Shown: positions 23,752 through 31,830 of the stretch, in pieces | Position numbering within the stretch: position 1 is the stretch's first letter | How the letters are laid out: every line of letters starts with the position of its first letter | DNA from: Geomonas silvestris | GTDB lineage: Bacteria > Desulfobacterota > Desulfuromonadia > Geobacterales > Geobacteraceae | Direction: 5' to 3' | Assembly: GCF_014193515.1 (NCBI RefSeq) | Contig: NZ_BLXX01000007.1 | Coordinates: 1 to 64,000 of the forward strand | DNA length: 64,000 bases | Position numbers and translations under genes: made by a program | The notes under the pieces: generated by a model | Told to the model about the DNA's origin: nothing | Databases searched by the model: none | Seen by the model: the letters and a program-made list of their open reading frames with translations, nothing else

Positions 23752-24612
23752 TCAACAGATGACGAAGCCGCCCCGCTCCCGGCGGATGAACCCTTCACGC
23801 TCGAGCCGCTCGAGGTTGCCGGCCAGCGACTCCTCCTGCTCGGGGAGCGCCCGCACCAGATCCTTCTGGGTGATCCCGGGTGAGGCCAGGATGCTGCGCA
23901 GGATGAGGCTGCGGCGCTCGCGGTTGGAGCCCCGAAACGGCGACTGGCGCACGTGATGCGCGCTCTGCCGGCTGGGATTCACCCGGGTTTTCTTCAGCAT
24001 GGCTCCGTAGTCCATGAGGGCGTAGTACCACTCGCGGGGCCTTTCCCGGACCAGGGCCGCCTCGACCAGGGGGAGCAGCTCACGGTCGTGCACCGACTCC
24101 GCCCCGGGGAAGAAGTGCAGGATGAACACCGAACGGATGTTGGTCTCGATGAAGGCACTGGGGATGTCGAAGGCGAACGCGGCTACGGCTCGGGCGGTGT
24201 AGGGGCCGATGCCGGGGAGCGACTCGAGCCGGGCGATGTCGGCCGGCAGTTTCCCGCCCAGCTGCTCGACGGCCGCCTGGGCGCAGTTCTTAAGCGCCAC
24301 CGCGCGGCGGTTGTAACCCAACCCCTGCCAGACCGTGAGCACCCGGGAGAGCTCGGCCGCTGCCAGGGCCTCCAGGGTCGGGAACTCTCCCAAGAACTCC
24401 CGGTACTTCTCCCGGACCCGGTCCACCTGGGTCTGCTGCAGCATGATCTCTGAGACCAGGATGGCGTACGGGTCACGGGTCTCGCGCCAGGGGAGCGTGC
24501 GCCCCTGCGCCGCGTAGAAGTCGAGCACCACCTCGCGAAAGGCGGCGACGTCAGCGGCATCGGGGACGGCGCCCGAAGCGGGCCCGGGAGCTCTCTGCTT
24601 GGGCGGGCTCAT
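23752..24612 (-). CDS. MutY-like HhH-GPD glycosylase lacking the iron-sulfur cluster
   Basis: 286 residues. The MutY core is clear: L-P-W-R, the catalytic-Glu motif S-E-I-M-L-Q-Q-T-Q-V, G-L-G-Y-N-R-R-A and the helix-hairpin-helix L-P-G-I-G-P-Y-T-A-R-A-V. Two things are odd. The usual L-D-G-N-V that supplies the catalytic Asp reads I-E-T-N-I, so Asp is Glu, and the four-cysteine [4Fe-4S] loop after M-D-Y-G-A is replaced by K-K-T-R-V-N-P-S-R-Q-S-A-H-H. A winged-helix-like C-terminus (about 225-286) stands where MutY has its NUDIX-like domain. Such proteins are often mislabelled MutY or HesB. Activity on A:oxoG is uncertain. ATG 24612 lies two bases past the stop of the next upstream gene. Confidence 0.8.
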   Translation of the reverse strand: MSPPKQRAPGPASGAVPDAADVAAFREVVLDFYAAQGRTLPWRETRDPYAILVSEIMLQQTQVDRVREKYREFLGEFPTLEALAAAELSRVLTVWQGLGYNRRAVALKNCAQAAVEQLGGKLPADIARLESLPGIGPYTARAVAAFAFDIPSAFIETNIRSVFILHFFPGAESVHDRELLPLVEAALVRERPREWYYALMDYGAMLKKTRVNPSRQSAHHVRQSPFRGSNRERRSLILRSILASPGITQKDLVRALPEQEESLAGNLERLEREGFIRRERGGFVIC

Positions 24613-24614
24613 CT

Positions 24615-25364
24615 TCAGCGGTAGGTCCGGTAAAAGACGGCGGCGGTCATCAGGAAGGTGAGCAGGGTGATCCCCAGGCGCACCTTGTCCTGGGGAAGCT
24701 TTCTGGTGTAGTGGGCGCCGAAATAGCCGCCCACGACGGCGGAGGCCATCATGACGAGCGCCTGGGGCCACCAGACCTTGCCCGCGATGACGAAACAGAC
24801 CACGGCGGTCGCGTTCATCGAGCCGACCAGGAGCGTCTTCGCGGCGTTCATGGCGTTGATGTTGGCGTTGAAGAAGAGGCTCCAGACGGCAAGGGTCATG
24901 ATCCCCACCGCGCCGCCGAAGTAGCCGCCGTAGATGGCGAGCACGAACTGGCCGAACAACAACACCGCCGGCCCGATGTGCACCACGCGCCGCAGGGCCG
25001 CTCCGGCCTGGCGCCCGAAGGTGAACGCCAAGGTCCCGAAGAGCAAAAGCCAGGGGAAGATCCGGTCGAAAGTGGTGACCGGCGTGAAGAGGAGCAAAAG
25101 CGCCCCCGCCAGTCCGCCCAGTACGCTCGCGACCCAGAGCGCACGGATCGAGACCCCCTCGAAGGGAACGAAGTCGTGCCGATAGGCCCAGGCGCCGGCG
25201 AAACTCCCGGGAAAAAGGGCGACCGTGGAGGAGGCGTTGGCGATGACCGAGGGGACCCCGGCGAAGACCAGCACGGGGAGCGTCACGAAGGAGCCGCCGC
25301 CCGCGGCCGAGTTCATCACACCGGCGAGGAGGCCCGCGAAAAAGATCAGAAAGGGATGTTCCAT
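24615..25364 (-). CDS. Second TauE/SafE-family membrane permease
   Basis: 249 residues, about eight membrane segments. It opens F-L-I-F-F-A-G-L-L-A-G-V-M-N-S-A-A-G-G-G-S-F and has Y-G-G-Y-F-G-G-A-V-G-I-M in the second half, the two diagnostic TauE/SafE repeats. It belongs to a different branch from the 22331 permease (N-S-A-A-G-G-G type). The start at ATG 25364 ignores a long non-homologous upstream frame. Its stop lies two bases before the glycosylase start, so the two may be co-transcribed, although no functional link is obvious. Confidence 0.87.
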   Translation of the reverse strand: MEHPFLIFFAGLLAGVMNSAAGGGSFVTLPVLVFAGVPSVIANASSTVALFPGSFAGAWAYRHDFVPFEGVSIRALWVASVLGGLAGALLLLFTPVTTFDRIFPWLLLFGTLAFTFGRQAGAALRRVVHIGPAVLLFGQFVLAIYGGYFGGAVGIMTLAVWSLFFNANINAMNAAKTLLVGSMNATAVVCFVIAGKVWWPQALVMMASAVVGGYFGAHYTRKLPQDKVRLGITLLTFLMTAAVFYRTYR

Positions 25365-25429
25365 GCGGCCTAATGTGCCCGAAGCGGCGTGCCTTGTCAA
25401 TAATGAGAAGCGCGCCTGGCGCCCGGGTT

Positions 25430-25867
25430 TCAGCGGCGGGCGATGAGGGTGGCGCCGGCGAAGAGGAACAGGCAGCCGAGGAGGCGCTTGAGGTCGAAGG
25501 GGACGTGGCGCAGGCCGAAGGCGCCGTAGTGATCGAGGAGCACGCCGGTGGTGAGTTGGGCGGCGATGACCACGGACATGGCGGCGGCGGTACCGACGCG
25601 CGGCACCACGAAGATGGTCATGGTGACGAAGAAGGCGCCGAAGGCCCCGCCGGTCCACTCCCACCAGTTGGTGCCGGCGGCGGCTCTCAGGTTCCCCTTG
25701 CCGGCGCTGAGAACTACCGCGATGAGAACCAGGGTCCCCACCGCAAAGGAGATGCAGGAGCTTTCCAGGGCGCCGACCTTCTGCGCCAGGCGCGCGTTTA
25801 TCGAGGGCTGCACGGCGATGGCAATGCCGCCGCAAAACATCAATACCAAGAGTACGAGGTTGGTCAT
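25430..25867 (-). CDS. DMT-superfamily transporter, YdcZ/DUF606 type
   Basis: 145 residues and five hydrophobic helices, the size of a half-length DMT carrier. V-Q-P-S-I-N-A-R-L-A-Q-K-V-G followed by S-S-C-I-S-F-A-V-G-T and the W-W-E-W-T-G-G-A-F-G-A segment match the DUF606/YdcZ family. These short carriers act as homo- or heterodimers; substrates are mostly unknown. ATG 25867 is preceded by GAAGGAGCGATCC. It lies upstream of the TauE/SafE-glycosylase pair on the same strand with a 65-base gap. Confidence 0.82.
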   Translation of the reverse strand: MTNLVLLVLMFCGGIAIAVQPSINARLAQKVGALESSCISFAVGTLVLIAVVLSAGKGNLRAAAGTNWWEWTGGAFGAFFVTMTIFVVPRVGTAAAMSVVIAAQLTTGVLLDHYGAFGLRHVPFDLKRLLGCLFLFAGATLIARR

Positions 25868-26274
25868 GGATCGCTCCTTCGGGGGTGCAGAGATAAACGG
25901 ATAACAGGATAAATCGATAACAGGGATACATGGGATGAACGGGATAAAAACGTATCCCCAAATGCCTGATACTTGATATGGACGACAAAGATAGCAGGGA
26001 CGACGAAGGCTCGCAAGAACATCGGTTGGGCGTGATGGCTTTGCCCTGCTACTTACCCCCAGGAATTCCCGACTGAACCTGCGCTACTGGGTGAAGATTT
26101 CCTTTGAGACAGCGACAGCTCCCGCCGAAACGTCCTATGATATTGGCAGGAGCACTATTTCAGGATACAATGCCGCATTACAAAAGCTGACAACCGTTCC
26201 GGCACCGGGAAAATGGATACCCGGCGGGAACGTTATTTTCCGGGCGAGACCCGGATCTCACAGGAGGAGTCTAC
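25868..26274. other. Intergenic region between transporter and carbonic anhydrase genes
   Basis: About 400 bases, no ORF. Holds a run of GGATAA/GGATGAA-type short direct repeats at about 25890-25950 with A/T-rich joints. No promoter was identified with confidence. Confidence 0.45.
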
Positions 26275-26967
26275 ATGAAGAGCAGGAACCTGGCGGGCAA
26301 GTTGGCAATCGCGGTGGCAACTCTGGCAGCATCAGTAGGCCTCGCCTTCGCATCGGCGGGTACGGCCGGAGTGGGCGCGGACGAAGCACTGCAGAAACTG
26401 ATCGACGGCAACAAACGCTTCGTGGAAGCCAAGATGAATTCCACGTCCATGTGCGACGCCACGGCTCGCGGCAAACTCGCCAAGTCGCAGCACCCCTTTG
26501 CCATCATCCTTTCCTGCTCGGATTCGAGGGTTCCGCCCGAACTGATCTTCGACCAGGCCCTGGGCGAGATCTTCGTCATCAGGGTCGCCGGCAACGTGGC
26601 TGATCCCGTCGTGCTCGGGAGCATCGAGTACGCCGCGGAGCACCTGGGTTCGCACCTCATCATGGTTTTGGGCCACGAGCGCTGCGGCGCGGTGACCGCG
26701 ACGGTCAACGCCAAGGGGAAACCGGAAGGAAACCTCGGCGCGATCGTGAAGGCGATCGAACCCGCCGCCAAAGAGGCCAAGAAGATTGCCAAAGGAAAGC
26801 CTGCCGAAGAGGTGGTGGAGTGCGCGGTGGACGTCAACGCGAAGCTGGTGGCGGCAAGCCTCACCAGGCGCTCAAAGCTGCTCGCCGAAGAGCTGAAATC
26901 GGGCAAGATCAAGGTGGTGGCGGCCAAGTACGACCTGGACGACGGGACGGTCTCCCTGCTGAAGTAG
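26275..26967 (+). CDS. Periplasmic beta-class carbonic anhydrase
   Basis: 230 residues. A signal peptide (about 1-27, ending A-F-A-S) precedes a complete beta carbonic anhydrase: S-C-S-D-S-R-V-P-P-E supplies the first zinc Cys and the Asp-Arg dyad, and G-H-E-R-C-G-A-V supplies His and the second Cys. It interconverts CO2 and bicarbonate, here apparently outside the cytoplasm, which fits CO2 release from acetate oxidation in this group. The C-terminal D-L-D-D-G-T-V-S is usual for the family. ATG 26275 follows CAGGAGGAGTCTAC. Monocistronic, with a strong terminator. Confidence 0.92.
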   Translation: MKSRNLAGKLAIAVATLAASVGLAFASAGTAGVGADEALQKLIDGNKRFVEAKMNSTSMCDATARGKLAKSQHPFAIILSCSDSRVPPELIFDQALGEIFVIRVAGNVADPVVLGSIEYAAEHLGSHLIMVLGHERCGAVTATVNAKGKPEGNLGAIVKAIEPAAKEAKKIAKGKPAEEVVECAVDVNAKLVAASLTRRSKLLAEELKSGKIKVVAAKYDLDDGTVSLLK

Positions 26968-27037
26968 CTACAGGAAGGACTTAAGGAACCACAGGGACGT
27001 TAACGAGGTTAAGGAACCACAGGCCCGGAGAAAATAC

Positions 27038-27077
27038 AAAGACCAAGGGGAGAGCTCCACCCCCTTGGTCTTTTTTT
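27038..27077 (+). terminator. Rho-independent terminator after the carbonic anhydrase gene
   Basis: Perfect stem AAAGACCAAGGGG / CCCCTTGGTCTTT with a 10-base loop, followed by more T residues (27071-27077). Confidence 0.9.
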
Positions 27078-27140
27078 CGCCGGCACCGCAGCCGCACTCC
27101 CCCGCAGCCCCAGCCGCTAGTTCAACAACAACCACAGCCG

Positions 27141-27161
27141 TCAATTGTCAATTGTCAATTG
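27141..27161. repeat. Three tandem TCAATTG heptamers
   Basis: TCAATTG is repeated three times head to tail across the end of the nitroreductase gene and contains its stop codon. Confidence 0.8.
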
Positions 27162-27683
27162 TTCCTTGTAGGTATTGTGCCGCAGCTTGCCGTAATCGAG
27201 CCCGGAGGCGGGTACCGGGGTGCGCTTCTCGGCCGGGTGGCCGACCGCGATGATGCAGGCCACCTTGAGCCCCTCGGGAACGTCCAGCACCTGGCGCACC
27301 TGCTCCTCGGCACTGGAAGCGGCATCGTGCCGGCGCTCGCGGATCTGGATCCAGCAGCTCCCCAGCCCCAAGGACTGCGCCACCATCTGCACCAGGATCG
27401 CCGCGATGGAGCAGTCCTCTACCCAGACGTCGCAGCGGGCCGGGTCGGCCAAGACCACGATCCCTAAGGGCGCCCCCTTCAGGAAGGCGGAGCCGTGCTC
27501 CTTGGCCCGGGAAAGCTTCTCCAGCTGCTCCCGGTCGTCCACCACAACGAAGGACCACGGTTTGAGGTTGCGGGAGGTGGGGGCACGCAGCAGGGTCTCG
27601 GCCAAAAGGGCGACCTGCTCGGGGCTCACCGGCTCCTGGGTGAAGGATCTGATACTGCGACGTGCACGCACGATTTCGATCAT
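27141..27683 (-). CDS. Nitroreductase-family flavoprotein
   Basis: 180 residues. The FMN-binding start R-R-S-I-R-S-F, the central P-T-S-R-N-L-K-P-W-S-F-V-V-V and the later S-L-G-L-G-S-C-W-I-Q-I-R-E-R motif are typical of small NAD(P)H-dependent nitroreductases. Physiological substrate unknown. ATG 27683 is preceded by AAAGGAGAACATGAC. The last codons and the stop lie inside a three-fold TCAATTG repeat (27141-27161), so the C-terminal T-I-D-N tail is probably not native conserved sequence. It lies downstream of the DUF309 gene on the same strand with a 47-base gap. Confidence 0.88.
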   Translation of the reverse strand: MIEIVRARRSIRSFTQEPVSPEQVALLAETLLRAPTSRNLKPWSFVVVDDREQLEKLSRAKEHGSAFLKGAPLGIVVLADPARCDVWVEDCSIAAILVQMVAQSLGLGSCWIQIRERRHDAASSAEEQVRQVLDVPEGLKVACIIAVGHPAEKRTPVPASGLDYGKLRHNTYKEQLTIDN

Positions 27684-27730
27684 GTCATGTTCTCCTTTAG
27701 CTGAATTGCGATGCACCCCGCGCGAGCCCC

Positions 27731-28117
27731 TTAGGAGCTGTGCCGGTGCGCCTTGAAGATGAGCCGTTCCGGAACCTCGGCCATGCGCTCCTCCCCGAGG
27801 ACGGCGAGCTCTGCCTCGAGCAGGCCTGCGGCGACGATGAGCCCCGCGACGTCCACCCCCTCCAAGACGTCGGCCACCCGGCTCAACAGGCCGCAACCGC
27901 CGCGCAGCAGGATGAGCGCACCCTTGAAGTTACCGTTGCGCCAGTGGTGCAGGGCGACGGCCAGTTGCAAAAACCCCTGGTAGAAATCGCGCCGCTCTCC
28001 GCTCGCCCCGATCCAGAGTTCCTCGAGGGTCTCGTGGCACTCGAACCACTCCCGACGGTTGAACTCCCGGACCGCACGGTCCAGTTCCTGCCCCTGGCCC
28101 CCGACCTCTTGCCTCAT
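27731..28117 (-). CDS. DUF309 domain protein
   Basis: 128 residues, all helical. F-N-R-R-E-W-F-E-C-H-E-T-L-E-E-L-W, F-Y-Q-G-F-L-Q-L-A-V-A-L-H-H and G-N-F-K-G-A-L-I-L-L give the DUF309 pattern with conserved E, H and histidine pair that could bind metal. Function unknown across the family. ATG 28117 follows AAGGGGACGC. Upstream of, and probably co-transcribed with, the nitroreductase. Confidence 0.87.
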   Translation of the reverse strand: MRQEVGGQGQELDRAVREFNRREWFECHETLEELWIGASGERRDFYQGFLQLAVALHHWRNGNFKGALILLRGGCGLLSRVADVLEGVDVAGLIVAAGLLEAELAVLGEERMAEVPERLIFKAHRHSS

Positions 28118-28690
28118 GCGTCCCCTTCCCGTTGGCGACCGTCTAATGACAGCGTCTTATCGCGGCATGTAGTCATTTGACCAAATCAAAATTCGGTTTG
28201 CAAGTCAACCACAAATGACATAGAACCGCGCCTGGCAAGGTTTCGTATCGTATACGACATCTTGGCGAAGATTATGCAGATTCATCTTCGAAACGATCAC
28301 TGACAAAGGGAGATTGAGGAATCGTCTTCTAAAGAAGGAGAAGCTGACCGCTACTCCTGCAGCAGGGATTCCAACTGTTTTTAACTGGCGATTGCCAGAC
28401 TGAATTTGTTTTTTATGAATGCAATGTTATCCGATGCCGTACCTGTTATGCCATGTGATGTGATGCTTTCTCTTTTTATGAAGTGCATGCAGCTGCTATG
28501 TGATGTCATCTAATGTCGTGCGATGTTATGAGGGGGGGCTGTACCACAACTGAATAGGAGTACCCGGGAAGGTTGCCTGGCACCTTCCCCCGCATTCCCG
28601 GACCGCAAGACGGTTCTGGTTGTTGGTATCGAAGGCTGACCGCAGTGTTGCGGATCAGCCTTCCGTTTTTTTGGGCCGCTGCTGCCCCCG
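28118..28690. other. Intergenic region with ATG-rich tract and plus-strand terminator
   Basis: About 570 bases without a plausible ORF. It includes a perfect TCGTATACGA palindrome (28248-28257), a sigma-54-like site next to it (28263-28278), a hairpin CTGGC/GCCAG followed by a T-rich stretch at about 28385-28416, a tract full of GATGT/TATG units (about 28418-28532), and a strong plus-strand terminator at 28633-28669. No protein gene accounts for a plus-strand transcript. Confidence 0.45.
28633..28669 (+). terminator. Orphan plus-strand terminator
   Basis: GAAGGCTGaCCGCA pairs with TGCGGaTCAGCCTTC around GTGT, followed by CG and seven T residues on the plus strand. The gene that ends beside it (TadG-like, 28691) is on the minus strand, where no T-run follows. 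Confidence 0.65.
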
Positions 28691-29836
28691 CTACTTGACC
28701 AGGACCGGGTGCAGGGCGGGCAAGCGCTGCAGGTTCTTGCTGCCGCACCCCACGCAGGAGATGCGGTCGAGGAAGAGGCCGCTCTCTCCGGCGGCGCAGG
28801 CAAGAGCCGGGGTCTCGCGCGGAGCGTCCTGCTGCTGGCATCCGGCGGGGCCGCTGGTGCAGATCCGGGTGATGCGCACCAGGGAGTACTGGGTGACCGG
28901 GTGCGTCTCGAAGGTCGCGCCGGAACTCGCCGTGCTGCAGTCTACCACCGGGGCGAGCACCCACCACCCGACGAGCCGGCCGTTTTTGTCGTACTCCTTG
29001 TTGGAGCGGTCGAACTTGGGGTTGTACATCATCGCCCGGATGTCGCGCAGGATGTCGTCGGAACCTGCCGAGGTGTAGATGGGGCGCCCGCAGACCTCCT
29101 GGCCGGGAGCCTCGCCGCAGACCAGGTCGCTCATGGTGTTGGTGACGGTGACCGGGTGCGACAGCGAGGTGAACAGGTAGCGGTTGTTGGCGGGGGGTTG
29201 CCCGGGGCTTCGCGAGGCGCGCTCCATGTGGCGCTCCTTAACGGCGCAGACCTCGGGATAGACGCAGGCGGGATCGCAGTCAACGCTGCAAAGGGCGAGG
29301 TTCGCGCGGGTACGCGCCGCGATGGAGGCGATGGCGACCGGGGTTGAGCCGAAGGTTTCGGTGCCGGTTATCTTGGCGAGGAAGTCGCCCAGGGAGCCGA
29401 GCCCCACCGAGCTGCTCTCGGCGGTGCGCCGGGTGCGCACCTGCATGGCGTTCACCGGCGTGCCGCCGGGGGTGTAGCTTTGGCTGCTTACGTTCCAGAA
29501 ACCGACGGTGACGTCGTTGTCGGCGCTCAGGGCGTTGCCGTTGTTGTTGGCAAGCCCCACCAGGGCGACCGAGGTGTGCTTGCCGGAAACCGCCTCCACC
29601 GCCACGCTGCGCGCCTGCGCCTGCACCGGGTCCTCGACCGCTGCCGGGATCTGCCGGGGATCCTGCTGCACCTGCATGAGGATCCGGTTCTTGATGGACT
29701 GGGTCCCGGCGAGCGCTGCGGTTTCGGCGGCACTTTGCAGATCCTCCTCGCTCACATACAGATAGCCTATGTCGATGGCAAGTCCCGTGAGAACCAGAAA
29801 GACGATCAGCATGATGGTGACGTAGGTGGTATCCAT
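28691..29836 (-). CDS. TadE/TadG-like pilus-associated protein
   Basis: 381 residues. One N-terminal membrane segment (about 4-24), I-D-I-G-Y-L-Y-V-S-E-E-D-L-Q-S-A-A-E-T-A and A-A-L-A-G-T-Q form the TadG/DUF2134 signature shared by minor pilins and pseudopilins; the rest faces the periplasm. The C-terminal two-thirds hold a Cys-rich zone (C-S-V-D-C-D-P-A-C..C..C and C-A-A-G-E..C-V-G-C-G) that could form disulfides or bind metal. No other tad genes (ATPase, TadB/C, secretin) occur nearby, so this is an isolated gene. ATG 29836 follows AGAGGAGTCGCC. Confidence 0.75.
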   Translation of the reverse strand: MDTTYVTIMLIVFLVLTGLAIDIGYLYVSEEDLQSAAETAALAGTQSIKNRILMQVQQDPRQIPAAVEDPVQAQARSVAVEAVSGKHTSVALVGLANNNGNALSADNDVTVGFWNVSSQSYTPGGTPVNAMQVRTRRTAESSSVGLGSLGDFLAKITGTETFGSTPVAIASIAARTRANLALCSVDCDPACVYPEVCAVKERHMERASRSPGQPPANNRYLFTSLSHPVTVTNTMSDLVCGEAPGQEVCGRPIYTSAGSDDILRDIRAMMYNPKFDRSNKEYDKNGRLVGWWVLAPVVDCSTASSGATFETHPVTQYSLVRITRICTSGPAGCQQQDAPRETPALACAAGESGLFLDRISCVGCGSKNLQRLPALHPVLVK

Positions 29837-29884
29837 GGCGACTCCTCTGTGGCCGTGACTGGTAACGCATACTTACACTAATAC

Positions 29885-29924
29885 TAAAAAAAGGGCCATG
29901 CACAATTTGCATGACCCTTTTTTG
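29885..29924. terminator. Bidirectional terminator
   Basis: AAAAAAAGGG-c-CATGCA and TGCATG-a-CCCTTTTTT form a long A/T-flanked hairpin between the OFA transporter and TadG-like genes. It would end the transporter transcript on the minus strand. Confidence 0.75.
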
Positions 29925-30056
29925 TGTAACCACGAAGACTAAGACAGTTGAGCGGTTCGAAGGGATCCGGAGGTTCTTGCGGAGGTAGTAAAGAGTGCCT
30001 CCGACTCCTTAAGTGCCCTGCCAACGCCTCCGTGGCCGAGGCTTCTGGCCAGAGAG

Positions 30057-31355
30057 CTATGCGGAGACCTTCTCCACCGCCAGTTCGCCGGCAGGCACGG
30101 TAGCTTCCACGGCAACCGCCTTCTTCTCACGCAGGAAGAAGGTGAGGATCACGCCGGAGGCCAAGAGGGTGCCGGAGAGGATGAAGGACTTGTTGAGACC
30201 GCCGGGCTGGGCGTTCAGCATCTCGGAGAGGCGCCCCATCACGAAACCGCCCACGCCCCAGGCGCTGAAGAGCACGCCGTAGTTGAGGCCGTAGTTCTTG
30301 AAGCCCCAGTAGTCCTTGGCGAAGGAGGGGAACAGGGTCAGGTTCGAGCCGTAGTTGAAGCCGATCAGGGAGGCGAGCAGGACCAGCAGCACTGCGCTCT
30401 CCGAGCCGACCACGGGGATGGCGGCGAACATCAGGATGGCCTGGAAGGCGAGCATGATGGTGAGGGTGGCGCGGCGGCCGATCTTGTCGGAGAGTACGCC
30501 GGCAATGACGCGGCCCGAGGCGTTGCCGATAGCCATGATGGCGACGGCGACGAAGGCCATGCTCCCCATGGAGTGCTTGGCGAGGCCGGCGACCGAACCG
30601 ATCACCATGAGGCCCGCGCCGGCGCCGATAAAGAAGGTAAACCACAAGAGGTAGAACTTGGGCGAACGGAGCATCTCGCCTACGTTTGCGTCGTACACGG
30701 ATTTCTTGGCCGGGGCCGGCTTGCCGTCGTCTTTCACGGCCGGCTCGGCGGGGACGAAGCCCTTGGGCGGGTTCACCAGCGCGAAGGAGAGGCCGCAGAC
30801 GATGACCGCGAAGCCGGCGGCGAGGATCAGCATGGATTTCTGGATGCCGTAGATCCCCAGGAGGTAGCTCGAGAGCGGTGCGATGTAGACCGGGGCCAGA
30901 CCGAAGCCGGCCACGACGATACCCGCGATGAGGCCGGTCTTCTTGGAGGAGAACCACTTAAGTGCCGGCGGGGTGGCAGCCGAGTAGCCGAAGCCGAAGC
31001 CGGAGCCGGCCAGCAGCCCGAAGCCCAGGACCCAGGCGGCGTAGCTGTTGGAGTAGGACATGAGGGTGAAGCCGGCGCCGACCAGGACGCCGCCGATCAG
31101 GGCGGTGCGCGCCGGACCGATCTTGTCCTGGCACTTGCCGGCGACGATCATGGAGAAGGCGAAGGCGAGGCAGCAAACCGCGTAGGGATCGTTCACCGAG
31201 GACATGCTCCACTGGAAGGCGTCCGGACCGCCCGCCTTGATGGAGGCCTGGATTGCGCCCTTGAAGATGCTCCAGGCATACAACACCCCGAGCGCCAGGT
31301 TGATACCGGTACCAGCGATGACTACCTGCCAGCCCTTGTTAGATGACGTAGACAT
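30057..31355 (-). CDS. OFA-type MFS transporter (oxalate/formate antiporter family)
   Basis: 432 residues and 12 predicted helices. The start G-W-Q-V-V-I-A-G-T-G-I-N-L-A-L-G-V-L-Y-A-W-S is the diagnostic OFA opening. C-Q-D-K-I-G-P-R-like and S-D-K-I-G-R-R loops are the two MFS A-motifs, and Y-G-S-N-L-T-L-F-P follows. The family moves small carboxylates; the substrate is not predictable here, though acetate, formate or oxalate are candidates. A central charged loop (D-D-G-K-P-A-P-A-K-K) separates the halves. Start at ATG 31355 (MSTSSNKG) behind GGAGGTATAAAC, not the longer frame. Confidence 0.9.
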   Translation of the reverse strand: MSTSSNKGWQVVIAGTGINLALGVLYAWSIFKGAIQASIKAGGPDAFQWSMSSVNDPYAVCCLAFAFSMIVAGKCQDKIGPARTALIGGVLVGAGFTLMSYSNSYAAWVLGFGLLAGSGFGFGYSAATPPALKWFSSKKTGLIAGIVVAGFGLAPVYIAPLSSYLLGIYGIQKSMLILAAGFAVIVCGLSFALVNPPKGFVPAEPAVKDDGKPAPAKKSVYDANVGEMLRSPKFYLLWFTFFIGAGAGLMVIGSVAGLAKHSMGSMAFVAVAIMAIGNASGRVIAGVLSDKIGRRATLTIMLAFQAILMFAAIPVVGSESAVLLVLLASLIGFNYGSNLTLFPSFAKDYWGFKNYGLNYGVLFSAWGVGGFVMGRLSEMLNAQPGGLNKSFILSGTLLASGVILTFFLREKKAVAVEATVPAGELAVEKVSA

Positions 31356-31830
31356 GTTGTTTATACCTCCGCTTTGTGATTGTGACGCGATGCACAAGGC
31401 TTTAGCAACATGCATACCAATGTTCTAAATTTTTGTTTTCGGCATTTTTATGCGGTTTTACACCTACTTGGCGCCGGATCGCTTTTCGGGGATCGCAGAG
31501 CGCCAACCGGCACTTTTTGCAGTTGGGCAAAAAGGTTTGAGAAGAGGGAGAGCGGGAGACCGGGGCGATAGCACGTAATTTCAGCGCCTTGGACAAGATT
31601 AACCGGCCATAAGGGTCCTTTTGCAGAAATGCGAAAGCCCCAGAACCCTTTTTGCAAATCTGAAAAACGCCGCAGCCGCACGAGCGGATCGGCACAAGCG
31701 ATATTACCGATTGCTATCTCGCCTCCCCTTTAGTATCTTACGCGGCGAAACAAGCCCCCGATCCGGTCCCTGCCACGCAGACCGACCGGTGCGGCAGCCC
31801 CCCCGGAGGGGTGCACCCGAGGTCGCCGAC
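31356..31830. other. Intergenic region with three CTTTTTGC-type dyads
   Basis: No gene. Three small dyads of the same geometry (7-8 base arms, 6-base spacer) lie at 31513-31534, 31618-31637 and 31648-31669. The first is perfect (CTTTTTGC / GCAAAAAG). They sit between the divergent OFA transporter and sensor kinase genes. Confidence 0.5.

Noticed and set aside
23752-24612. Plain MutY annotation
   Set aside because: The iron-sulfur cysteines and the catalytic Asp are not present in standard form; kept as MutY-like only.
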